Assembly (NCBI GenBank): GCA_934700615.1
Contig: CAKUXR010000008.1
Coordinates: 42,622 to 106,621, forward strand
DNA: 64,000 nucleotides
Reading direction: 5' to 3'
Source of the DNA: an uncultured Bacteroidales bacterium
GTDB lineage: Bacteria; Bacteroidota; Bacteroidia; Bacteroidales; UBA932
A program made the translations under genes and the position numbers. The notes under the pieces are model-generated. The model did no database searches, was not told the DNA's origin, and was given only the letters and a program-made list of their open reading frames with translations. Shown in pieces: positions 8,469 through 19,199 of this stretch (the first letter of the stretch is position 1; each line of letters starts with the position of its first letter).

Positions 8469-8494
8469 CCAAAACAGCGCAAAACATAACACTA

Positions 8495-10792
8495 ATGAGC
8501 ATATCAATATTGAAAAAGACATTGACCGTCATGGTCTTGGCGGCAGCACTCTCAGCTTGCTGCAAAAATGACATTGACTTTGTGGAATCTCCGGCGGACC
8601 TGGTAAGCACACTGGTCGGGACCGAGTCCACTTATGAACTTTCCACCGGAAATACCTACCCTGCAGTGGCCATGCCGTGGGGAATGAACTTCTGGACGCC
8701 TCAGACAGGCAAGAACGGAGACGGATGGACTTATCAATACACCGCGACCAAGATTCGCGGACTGAAGCAGACTCACCAGCCGAGTCCGTGGATAAACGAC
8801 TACGGCGCATTCTCCATAATGCCTGTGACCACCGGTCCGGTGTTCGATGAGAATGAGCGTGAGAGCTGGTTCTCACATAAGGCCGAGGTTGCCTCACCTT
8901 ACTATTATAAGGTATATCTTGCTGAACATGATGTCGTGGCAGAAATCGCGCCGACAGAGAGGGCTGCGGCAATCCGTCTTACTTACCCTGAGAAAGACAT
9001 GTCTTATCTCGTGGTGGACGGCTATGCCGGCGGTTCGTTCGTGAAGGTGATTCCTGAGGAGAACAAGATAATCGGCTATGTGACAAACAATCACGGCGGT
9101 GTGCCTGACAACTTCAAGAACTGGTTCGTCGTGGTTTCCGACACACCTTTCGAGAAGGTGGAGACAATCGCCGGGGACAAGGTTACCGGAAAGATGGAAA
9201 CCGCTGCTGACCACGCACTTGCGATGGTGGGCTTCAAGACTGTCAGGGGACAGGAAGTGAACCTCCGCGTCGCGTCCTCGTTCATCAGCATTGACCAAGC
9301 CCAGATCAATCTCCGCGAAGTCGAGGGCAAGTCTTTCGACGCCGTGAAGAATGCCTGCCGCGACAGCTGGAACGCCGCACTCGGCCGCATCCAGGTCAGC
9401 GACAGCAACATTGACCGGATCCGCACATTCTACTCGTGCCTCTACCGCTCGCTCCTGTTCCCTCGCGATTTGTCCGAGGTCAATGCCAATGGTGAGCGCG
9501 TGCACTACAGCCCGTACAACGGCGAGGTGAGGCCCGGCTACATGACGACCGACACCGGATTCTGGGACACATTCAGAAGCCTGTTCCCGCTGATGAACCT
9601 GGTTTATCCTGACCAGAGCGTGAAGGTCCAGGAGGGTCTTGTCAATGCCTATCTGGAGAGCGGTTTCCTTCCTGAGTGGGCGAGTCCGGGACATCGCGGA
9701 TGCATGGTCGGAAACAATTCCGCATCAGTAGTGGCCGATGCCTATGTCAACGGAATCCGCGGCTATGATGCTGAAAAGCTCTGGGAGGCAGTCATTTCCG
9801 ATGCCCACAAGGTTCATCCTGAGGTAAGTTCGACAGGCCGTCTCGGCTGGGAGTATTATGACAGGCTGGGCTATGTGCCTTGCAATGTCGGAATCAAGGA
9901 AAATGCAGCCAGGACTCTGGAGTATGCCTACAACGACTGGTGCATCTATATGTTCGGCAAGGCTTTGGGCAAGACGGAGTCTGAACTGGAGCCGTACCGC
10001 AAGGCCGCATTGAATTACAGGAACTTGTATGATGCCGAGTACAAACTGATGGTCGGCCGCGATGAAGACGGTTCTTTTGCCCGTCCGTTCAGCCCTCTCA
10101 AATGGGGCGGAGACTTTACCGAGGGCAACAGCCTCCACTACACATGGTCAGTGTTCCATGACCCTCAGGGCCTCATTGACCTTATGGGCGGAGACCAGCC
10201 TTTCAGTGAAATGATGGATTCGGTGTTCAACATCCCTCCTCATTTCGACGACAGCTACTACGGCTTCCCGATTCATGAAATCAGGGAGATGCAGGTCATG
10301 AACATGGGCAACTATGCGCACGGAAACCAGCCTATCCAGCACTTCATCTACCTTTATGACTGGTGCGGCCAGCCGTGGAAGGCACAGGCCCGCATCCGTG
10401 AAGTCATGGACAAGTTCTACACCGCGGCCCCTGACGGATACTGCGGAGATGAGGACAACGGACAGACATCCGCATGGTATGTCTTCTCTGCAATGGGCTT
10501 CTATCCTGTCTGCCCTGCGTCCGGAGAATTCGCAGTCGGAACGCCTCTGTTCAAGCATGTGAAGGTCAATATGCCTTCCGGCAAGTCGTTCATTGTCAAT
10601 GCTCCTGAGAATTCCAATGATAATTTCTACATCGGGTCAATGAAAGTGAACGGACGTGTTGAGGACCGTACTTTCCTGACTTATGATGAACTTTCGGCAG
10701 GTGCGTCTGTGGATTTCGCCATGACTCCTGTTCCGAACAAGTCCCGTGCGACATCTGCCGGGGCGCGTCCTTATTCTTTCAGCAGGGAATAA
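8495..10792 (+). CDS. GH92 alpha-1,2-mannosidase lipoprotein
   Basis: 765 aa from the ATG at 8495. The frame is open back to 8267 inside queH, but this start gives a lipoprotein signal peptide (MSISILKKTL, LSACCKN lipobox). The N-terminal beta-sandwich and the (alpha/alpha)6 domain show GH92 hallmarks: TGNTYPAVAMPWGMN, GLKQTHQPSPWINDYG, DTGFWDTFRS, GNYAHGNQPIQH, DEDNGQTSAWYVFSAMGFYP. GH92 enzymes are calcium-dependent inverting exo-alpha-mannosidases acting on host N-glycans or yeast mannan. It is a single gene, not inside a SusC/D operon, and ends at a strong terminator. Confidence 0.95.
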   Translation: MSISILKKTLTVMVLAAALSACCKNDIDFVESPADLVSTLVGTESTYELSTGNTYPAVAMPWGMNFWTPQTGKNGDGWTYQYTATKIRGLKQTHQPSPWINDYGAFSIMPVTTGPVFDENERESWFSHKAEVASPYYYKVYLAEHDVVAEIAPTERAAAIRLTYPEKDMSYLVVDGYAGGSFVKVIPEENKIIGYVTNNHGGVPDNFKNWFVVVSDTPFEKVETIAGDKVTGKMETAADHALAMVGFKTVRGQEVNLRVASSFISIDQAQINLREVEGKSFDAVKNACRDSWNAALGRIQVSDSNIDRIRTFYSCLYRSLLFPRDLSEVNANGERVHYSPYNGEVRPGYMTTDTGFWDTFRSLFPLMNLVYPDQSVKVQEGLVNAYLESGFLPEWASPGHRGCMVGNNSASVVADAYVNGIRGYDAEKLWEAVISDAHKVHPEVSSTGRLGWEYYDRLGYVPCNVGIKENAARTLEYAYNDWCIYMFGKALGKTESELEPYRKAALNYRNLYDAEYKLMVGRDEDGSFARPFSPLKWGGDFTEGNSLHYTWSVFHDPQGLIDLMGGDQPFSEMMDSVFNIPPHFDDSYYGFPIHEIREMQVMNMGNYAHGNQPIQHFIYLYDWCGQPWKAQARIREVMDKFYTAAPDGYCGDEDNGQTSAWYVFSAMGFYPVCPASGEFAVGTPLFKHVKVNMPSGKSFIVNAPENSNDNFYIGSMKVNGRVEDRTFLTYDELSAGASVDFAMTPVPNKSRATSAGARPYSFSRE

Positions 10793-10821
10793 GTTATCAT
10801 CGATTGTTTCCTGAATTGTAA

Positions 10822-10865
10822 AAGCCTGGCACTTTCCTGTAAGCGGAATGTGCCAGGCTCTTTAG
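10822..10865 (+). terminator. Terminator after GH92
   Basis: AGCCTGGCAC / GTGCCAGGCT perfect 10-base stem followed by CTTTAGGGTTTT. It lies between the GH92 gene and the convergent 10923-11555 gene and can serve both. Confidence 0.7.
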
Positions 10866-10922
10866 GGTTTTCAGCAAGCGTTGAGGATGCCTTGGTGATG
10901 CAAGCCGTTTTTTGAAGGTTAC

Positions 10923-11555
10923 TCAATACAGCACCGTAGGGTCATCCACGTGGTCGCTGGACAGGAAATCGAAATGACCATTGTGATATGTCCAGGTGTA
11001 GAGAACTCCTGTGGATGGGTCCTTGAGCGTTGCTGTCTGGCGGAATGTGCGGCCTGACTTGATGCCGTGTCCGACTGTGACCATCTCGCCGATGCATTTC
11101 CATGAGGCTCCGTTCAGCTGGAAAATGTATATTGCCAGGCCGTCTCCGGATGCTGAGCGTACGCTTATGACAAGTTCAGGCTGTCCATCGTCGGTAAAAT
11201 CATGGGTGCCGACAGCATACTCATTGGTATTCAGTTCCTTTCCTCCGTCAAATCCTATTTTCGGATAGTTGCCGCCCGATGTCAGCGTGGCAGGCGTGCC
11301 GTTCATGAACAGCACGCTGCGTTTGCCTGCCGCATCCTCGACTGCCGTAACGGCGCTGTTGTCATAATAGAATGTGATGACCTTGAATGCCTTGCCCTCT
11401 GTCGTGAAGGATGCCGTCTTTCCTGCCGAGCCGCACTGGGCGGCGGAAAAGACATAGCTGTTGTCAATGCCGGAGATGAATCCATTTTGGGCTGATGCCG
11501 CTGCCGAAGACAGGGCGAACGCAGCCAGTATGGATATTATATGAAGATGTCTCAT
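10923..11555 (-). CDS. Exported protein of unknown function
   Basis: 210 aa with a clear signal peptide (MRHLHIISILAAFALSS, cleavage after ASAQ). The mature part is rich in Gly, Ser and Thr. It includes HDFTDDGQPELVISVRS, which recalls the D-x-DGxPELVI pattern of calcium-binding beta-propeller blades, but only one copy is seen, so a propeller is not established. I do not recognise the family. It is probably periplasmic and transcribed alone from the promoter at 11598-11628. Confidence 0.75.
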   Translation of the reverse strand: MRHLHIISILAAFALSSAAASAQNGFISGIDNSYVFSAAQCGSAGKTASFTTEGKAFKVITFYYDNSAVTAVEDAAGKRSVLFMNGTPATLTSGGNYPKIGFDGGKELNTNEYAVGTHDFTDDGQPELVISVRSASGDGLAIYIFQLNGASWKCIGEMVTVGHGIKSGRTFRQTATLKDPSTGVLYTWTYHNGHFDFLSSDHVDDPTVLY

Positions 11556-11597
11556 GATGTCGTCGTTTTATGCCGTCCGGAATGACGGCGGTCGCGG

Positions 11598-11628
11598 CAA
11601 AGTTACGGAAATATTTTTGTCCGGTCAA
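11598..11628 (-). promoter_or_regulatory. Promoter of the 10923-11555 gene
   Basis: Minus strand -7 box TAACTTTG (11598-11605, exact TAnnTTTG). An ATTG at about 19-20 bases upstream falls within a GTCAATG / CATTGAC palindrome (11624-11640). Confidence 0.45.
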
Positions 11629-11725
11629 TGCAACATTGACGCGACTTTCTGCATCTTATTTCTTGCCGGTCAGTAAGATAGTATTTTCTGTGAGGAGCCG
11701 GCGGATATTTTAGATATAACGAAGA

Positions 11726-12253
11726 ATGAAGGTATTGTACTACATGTTTTCTGTGGTTGTCGCATGTCTGTGCGCCGTGTCATGTTCTGTGATGGGGTCG
11801 GAGATGGTATGGGATATAAATCCGATTGTCCTGCATGTCTATGTGAGTGACAGTGACGGCAACAATCTCTTGTCGGAGGAAAGCAGCGGTTCCGGCCATC
11901 TTGACATTGACAAGATTTATGCTGTATTTGACGGTCAGGATTATCCGCTTTCGACAGATGTTGACGAGGGGAATGAGCCGCAGACGAAGGCGTATATGCC
12001 TCAATTCCAGGGATTGCAGCTGAGGACAGACTTTTATGGAAACAAATATCTTTCTTTCGGAGAACTTGACGGGGAAGAAGAATTGAAGAATGTGGATCTG
12101 ATTATATATTGGGGCGACGGGACATCCGACACCATCACCATATTCAACCATTTCAAGTGGAAACTTTCCGGCGAGCCTTCCATCACCCGACGTTACTACG
12201 TGAACGGAAAGCAGACCGATTCCGACATAGCGACATTCAGATTTGTCAAGTAA
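11726..12253 (+). CDS. Lipoprotein of unknown function
   Basis: 175 aa. A lipoprotein signal ends in CAVSC at about residue 20. The mature protein is acidic, predicted mostly beta, with no motif I recognise (segments such as KAYMPQFQGLQLRTDFYGN and VDLIIYWGDGT). It is divergent from the exported-protein gene and about 160 bases upstream of the deoxynucleoside kinase gene, which has its own promoter. It is probably anchored in the inner or outer membrane facing the periplasm. Confidence 0.7.
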   Translation: MKVLYYMFSVVVACLCAVSCSVMGSEMVWDINPIVLHVYVSDSDGNNLLSEESSGSGHLDIDKIYAVFDGQDYPLSTDVDEGNEPQTKAYMPQFQGLQLRTDFYGNKYLSFGELDGEEELKNVDLIIYWGDGTSDTITIFNHFKWKLSGEPSITRRYYVNGKQTDSDIATFRFVK

Positions 12254-12310
12254 GATTACTAAGTAAAAGGTACTTTCTGTGTTCGATTTGTCGTGGGGAA
12301 AGTTTTTAGT

Positions 12311-12341
12311 TTTGACACTATAAGGAAATTTCTTACTTTTG
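12311..12341 (+). promoter_or_regulatory. Consensus Bacteroidota promoter for the deoxynucleoside kinase gene
   Basis: TTTG (12311-12314), exactly 19 bases, then TACTTTTG (12334-12341): a perfect match to TTTG-N19-TAnnTTTG. The leader to the ATG at 12414 is about 65 bases. Confidence 0.8.
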
Positions 12342-12413
12342 TATCATCACGTATTGTGGCCTGACGGTCAACGTGGTGATATTATTTTGTAAAAACCAAA
12401 ACATCATAAAATT

Positions 12414-13043
12414 ATGCATATTGCTATTGCGGGAAATATCGGTAGCGGCAAGACGACTCTTACCAAGATGCTGGCTGCAAGATATGGCTGGACCCCTAAA
12501 TTCGAGTCTGTGGATTTCAATCCTTATCTGTCTGATTTTTATGAGGATATGAGCAGATGGTCCTTCAATGTCCAGATATATTTCCTGAATAAGCGTTTCA
12601 AGGATGTGGTCGATATCTCCAAGACTGACGAAGTCATCATACAGGACAGGACCATCTATGAGGATGCCAGGATTTTCGCTCCGAACCTCCATGACATGGG
12701 ACTCATGAGTTCCAGGGACTTCGAAACCTATTCAGACTTGTTCGACCTTATGATGTCATTGGTCAAGATGCCTGATCTTCTGATATATCTGAAGTCTTCG
12801 ATACCGAATCTGGTATCCCAGATCCAGAAGAGAGGCAGGGAATATGAAAAGACTATCAGGATAGATTATCTTACCGGTCTTAATGAAAGATATGACAAGT
12901 GGATAGATTCTTACAAGGGTCACCTTCTTGTCATTGATGCAGACAAATATAAGTTCGGAAACAAGGAAGAAGATTTCGAGGCAGTTACGAGCATGATTGA
13001 CTCGGAACTTTTCGGCCTTTTCCCGTCTGAAACTTCTAAGTAA
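12414..13043 (+). CDS. Deoxynucleoside kinase
   Basis: 209 aa. P-loop GNIGSGKTT at residues 7-15, the catalytic/base-recognition block QDRTIYEDA near residue 82, and the lid-type Arg block QKRGREYE near 142. These place it in the dNK family (deoxyadenosine/deoxyguanosine kinases). It phosphorylates deoxynucleosides in the cytoplasm for salvage. Which base it prefers cannot be told. It has a consensus promoter upstream, and a terminator separates it from the acyl-CoA synthetase gene. Confidence 0.92.
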   Translation: MHIAIAGNIGSGKTTLTKMLAARYGWTPKFESVDFNPYLSDFYEDMSRWSFNVQIYFLNKRFKDVVDISKTDEVIIQDRTIYEDARIFAPNLHDMGLMSSRDFETYSDLFDLMMSLVKMPDLLIYLKSSIPNLVSQIQKRGREYEKTIRIDYLTGLNERYDKWIDSYKGHLLVIDADKYKFGNKEEDFEAVTSMIDSELFGLFPSETSK

Positions 13044-13050
13044 AAATGTG

Positions 13051-13074
13051 CGGCAGGCGGAAGTCTGCCGTTTT
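13051..13074 (+). terminator. Terminator after the deoxynucleoside kinase gene
   Basis: CGGCAG, 8-base loop, CTGCCG, then TTTT, just 7 bases after the stop codon and 15 before the next start. Confidence 0.65.
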
Positions 13075-13088
13075 AGCAAAATGACAAA

Positions 13089-14996
13089 ATGACAACAAAA
13101 CCGACTATTATCGATTTCGTGGAGAAATATACCCGCGAATTCGCGTCTCATGTATTTCTCCGTGAGAAACCTGCAGACCGTTGGACTGAAACTACTTTTG
13201 AGCAGACCAGGCTGGAATCGTACAGAGTCGCAGCAGGACTCATGGCCCTTGGCATTGAAAAGGGCGACAAGGTGTCCCTCCTTTCCGAAGGCCGCAACAT
13301 GTGGGTGATCGGTGAACTCGGTATCCTTTACGCCGGTGGCGTCAATGTCCCTCTTTCCATCAAACTTGAGGAGGGAAGTGACCTCGTATTCCGTATCAGA
13401 CATTCTGATTCCAGATTCGTGATTGTTTCCGGTACCCAGCTTCCTAAAGTGAGGCGTATCCTGAAGGATGTTCCTGCTGTGGAGAAGGTTATCGTGCTTG
13501 ACGATATGGCTGAGTATCAGGAGAAAGAGATGCCGATGTCAGAGGTTATCAAACTTGGCGACCAGTTCGTGAAGGATAATCCGGGAGCCCTTGAAGCAAG
13601 ATACAAATCTATCGGTCCTGATGATTACGCGAATATCAGCTACACGTCAGGAACGACTGCTGATCCTAAGGGTATTCTTCTGACTCACAGGAACTATACT
13701 GCCAATGTGGAGCAGGCCCATTCAGTGGTAGCCATTCCGATGGATGCCGTGATGCTTATTATCCTGCCTCTCGACCATTGCTTCGCCCATGTGGCAGGTT
13801 TCTATACCATGATGTCCTACGGAGGAAGTATCGCTACTGTTCCGGTGGGCAAGACTGCAATGGCTTCATTGAAGAATATTCCTATGGCCATCAAGGAGGT
13901 GCGTCCGCATGTGATGCTTTCCGTACCTGCATTGGCACGTAACTTCAAGAAGAATGTCGAGTCCGGAATCAAGGCGAAGGGTCCTAAGGTGGAGAAACTC
14001 TACAACTTTGCACTCAAGCTTGCCATCTCTTACAACAAGGAGTATTATAACCGCGGAGGTTTCCTCCAGTTGTGGAAGAAGCCGCTCATGGCGCTGTTCG
14101 ACAAACTTATTTTCAAGAACGTGCGTCAGGGATTCGGCGGAAGGATGCTGTTCTTTGTGGGTGGCGGTGCGCTTCTTGACATTGAACTTCAGAGATATTA
14201 TTGCGCTATCGGTATTCCGATGTTCCAGGGCTACGGTCTTTCTGAGGCTACTCCTATCATTTCTGCAAACTCATTCGACCGCTGTATCTTCGGCTCGTCA
14301 GGTGCTGTCGTGAAACCGATGGAAATCAAGATCTGTGACGGTGACGGCAAGGCTCTCGGCTATGGCGAGAAGGGTGAAATCGTCATCAAGGGTGAGAATG
14401 TGATGGCAGGTTACTGGAAGAATCCTACTGCTACGGCCGAGACTGTGGTGGACGGATGGCTCCATACCGGAGACATGGGTTATATGAGGGACGAGCAGTT
14501 CCTTTATGTGGTAGGACGTTTCAAGTCTCTGCTCATTTCTGCCGACGGTGAGAAATACAGTCCGGAAGGATTCGAGGATTCACTTACCGACAGTTCGAAA
14601 TTCATTGACCAGGTGGTTCTCCACAATAATCAGGATCCATATACCACAGTGATTATCGTTCCTAACAAGGAGGCTCTGAAAGAGTATGTCAAGAGCGGAA
14701 ATCCTGGCATTGACCTTGCTTCCCGTGAGGCTAAGGAATTGATGCTCAAGAAGATTCAGGAAGAGGTGAATTCTTATCGCAGAGGCGGTTCACGTGAGGG
14801 CATGTTCCCTGAAAGATGGCTTCCTGCAGCGATTATCGTCGCTGACGAGCCTTTCACAGAGCAGAACCACATGGTGAACAGTACTATGAAGATTGTCCGC
14901 GGCAAGGTGGAGAAGCACTATGCTGACAGAATCGAATATGCGCTTACTCCTGAGGGAAAGAACCTCTTGAACGAGAAAAACATTGCATCGCTTTAA
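13089..14996 (+). CDS. Long-chain acyl-CoA synthetase (AMP-forming)
   Basis: 635 aa. ANL-superfamily signatures: P-loop YTSGTTADPKG near residue 187, GYGLSEATP near 382, and the hinge block DGWLHTGDMG near 458 followed by VVGRFKSLLISADGEKYSPE. The closing catalytic Lys region (NSTMKIVRGKV) is present. It activates fatty acids with ATP and CoA in the cytoplasm. There is no signal peptide. Bacteroidales usually carry several such FadD15-like enzymes for recycling exogenous fatty acids. The exact chain length is not readable. Confidence 0.93.
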   Translation: MTTKPTIIDFVEKYTREFASHVFLREKPADRWTETTFEQTRLESYRVAAGLMALGIEKGDKVSLLSEGRNMWVIGELGILYAGGVNVPLSIKLEEGSDLVFRIRHSDSRFVIVSGTQLPKVRRILKDVPAVEKVIVLDDMAEYQEKEMPMSEVIKLGDQFVKDNPGALEARYKSIGPDDYANISYTSGTTADPKGILLTHRNYTANVEQAHSVVAIPMDAVMLIILPLDHCFAHVAGFYTMMSYGGSIATVPVGKTAMASLKNIPMAIKEVRPHVMLSVPALARNFKKNVESGIKAKGPKVEKLYNFALKLAISYNKEYYNRGGFLQLWKKPLMALFDKLIFKNVRQGFGGRMLFFVGGGALLDIELQRYYCAIGIPMFQGYGLSEATPIISANSFDRCIFGSSGAVVKPMEIKICDGDGKALGYGEKGEIVIKGENVMAGYWKNPTATAETVVDGWLHTGDMGYMRDEQFLYVVGRFKSLLISADGEKYSPEGFEDSLTDSSKFIDQVVLHNNQDPYTTVIIVPNKEALKEYVKSGNPGIDLASREAKELMLKKIQEEVNSYRRGGSREGMFPERWLPAAIIVADEPFTEQNHMVNSTMKIVRGKVEKHYADRIEYALTPEGKNLLNEKNIASL

Positions 14997-15014
14997 CGCG
15001 ATACAATGTTTTTG

Positions 15015-15100
15015 TGCTTCGGACGGGACTTGAACCCGTACAGGCATTGCTGCCCAAGGGATTTTAAGTCCCTCGTGTCTACCAATTCCACCACCAAAGC
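15015..15100 (-). tRNA. tRNA-Leu (anticodon TAA)
   Basis: 86-nt cloverleaf on the minus strand: acceptor GCTTTGG/CCGAAGC, D-arm with GGAATTGGTAGACAC, anticodon stem GGGAC/ATCCC with loop CTTAAAA (anticodon TAA), a long variable arm as in class II tRNAs, and T-arm CGGGTTCAAGTCCCG. CCA is not encoded. It lies between the convergent acyl-CoA synthetase gene and divergent fabG. Confidence 0.95.
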
Positions 15101-15112
15101 GGATTGGAATGG

Positions 15113-15120
15113 CAAATTTA
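15113..15120 (-). promoter_or_regulatory. -7 box of the tRNA-Leu gene
   Basis: TAAATTTG on the minus strand, 12 bases upstream of the mature tRNA 5' end. The -33 region is only A/T-rich. Confidence 0.5.
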
Positions 15121-15148
15121 GGTAAAATTGTTTAAAAATTAAAATATT

Positions 15149-15895
15149 ATGGGATTACTAGACGGAAAAGTGGCTCTTGTTACTGGAGCTGCAAAAGGAA
15201 TTGGAAAGGCTATCGCTCTGAAGTTCGCTTCAGAGGGTGCTGATGTTGCCTTCACTGACCTCGTTATCAATGAGGCTGCAGAGGAGACCATAAAGGAAAT
15301 CGAGGCTTTCGGCCACAAGGTTAAGGGATATGCTTCCAACGCTGCTGATTTCGCTCAGACTCAGGAAGTTGTAGATCAGGTTATGGCTGATTTCGGTCAC
15401 ATTGACGTGCTCGTGAACAATGCGGGTATCACCAAGGACGGTCTTATGCTCAGAATGAGCGAGGCCCAGTGGGATGCTGTCATCAATGTCAACCTCAAGT
15501 CTGCATTCAACTTCATTCACGCATTGACCCCTATCATGGCCCGTCAGAGAAGCGGAAGCATCATCAACATGTCTTCTGTCGTAGGTGTTTCAGGTAACGC
15601 CGGACAGTGCAACTATTCAGCGTCAAAGGCCGGCCTCATCGGTCTTGCAAAGTCTATTGCCAAGGAGATGGGCCCTCGTGGAATCCGTGCAAACTGCATC
15701 GCTCCTGGTTTCATCATCTCAGATATGACCAAGGCTCTTTCTGATGAGGTTCGTGAACAGTGGATGAAGACTATTCCTCTTCGTCGCGGCGGTACACCTG
15801 AGGATGTCGCAAAAGTTGCCCTCTTCCTCGCCAGTGACCTTTCATCATATGTCAGCGGACAGGTTATCCATGTCTGTGGCGCGATGAACTGCTAG
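15149..15895 (+). CDS. fabG: 3-oxoacyl-[acyl-carrier-protein] reductase
   Basis: 248 aa short-chain dehydrogenase. NAD(P) site TGAAKGIGKAIA at residues 12-23, NNAG near 88, catalytic Ser in NMSSVVG, YSASK (Tyr and Lys), and the FabG-type end GGTPEDVAKVALFLASD followed by YVSGQVIHVCG. It reduces 3-oxoacyl-ACP in fatty acid elongation. Length and motifs match housekeeping FabG. It has its own terminator right after it and the acyl-CoA synthetase gene and tRNA-Leu upstream. Confidence 0.94.
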   Translation: MGLLDGKVALVTGAAKGIGKAIALKFASEGADVAFTDLVINEAAEETIKEIEAFGHKVKGYASNAADFAQTQEVVDQVMADFGHIDVLVNNAGITKDGLMLRMSEAQWDAVINVNLKSAFNFIHALTPIMARQRSGSIINMSSVVGVSGNAGQCNYSASKAGLIGLAKSIAKEMGPRGIRANCIAPGFIISDMTKALSDEVREQWMKTIPLRRGGTPEDVAKVALFLASDLSSYVSGQVIHVCGAMNC

Positions 15896-15916
15896 TCAAT
15901 ACATTGAAATAAAAAT

Positions 15917-15952
15917 AATCCCGTGGGCATTGATTTGTCCACGGGATTTTTT
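15917..15952 (+). terminator. Strong terminator after fabG
   Basis: Stem AATCCCGTGG / CCACGGGATT followed by TTTTTT. It separates fabG from the convergent polysaccharide locus. Confidence 0.85.
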
Positions 15953-15968
15953 CTGGTTGCTTCCTGGA

Positions 15969-19199
<3,231 letters not shown>

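Noticed and set aside
8267..8494. Upstream extension of the GH92 frame into queH
   Set aside because: Lipoprotein signal begins at 8495; the extension overlaps QueH C-terminal coding and has no signal character.
8894..9694. 266-codon open frame opposite the GH92 gene
   Set aside because: Antisense shadow of conserved GH92 sequence, His/Val-rich composition typical of shadows.
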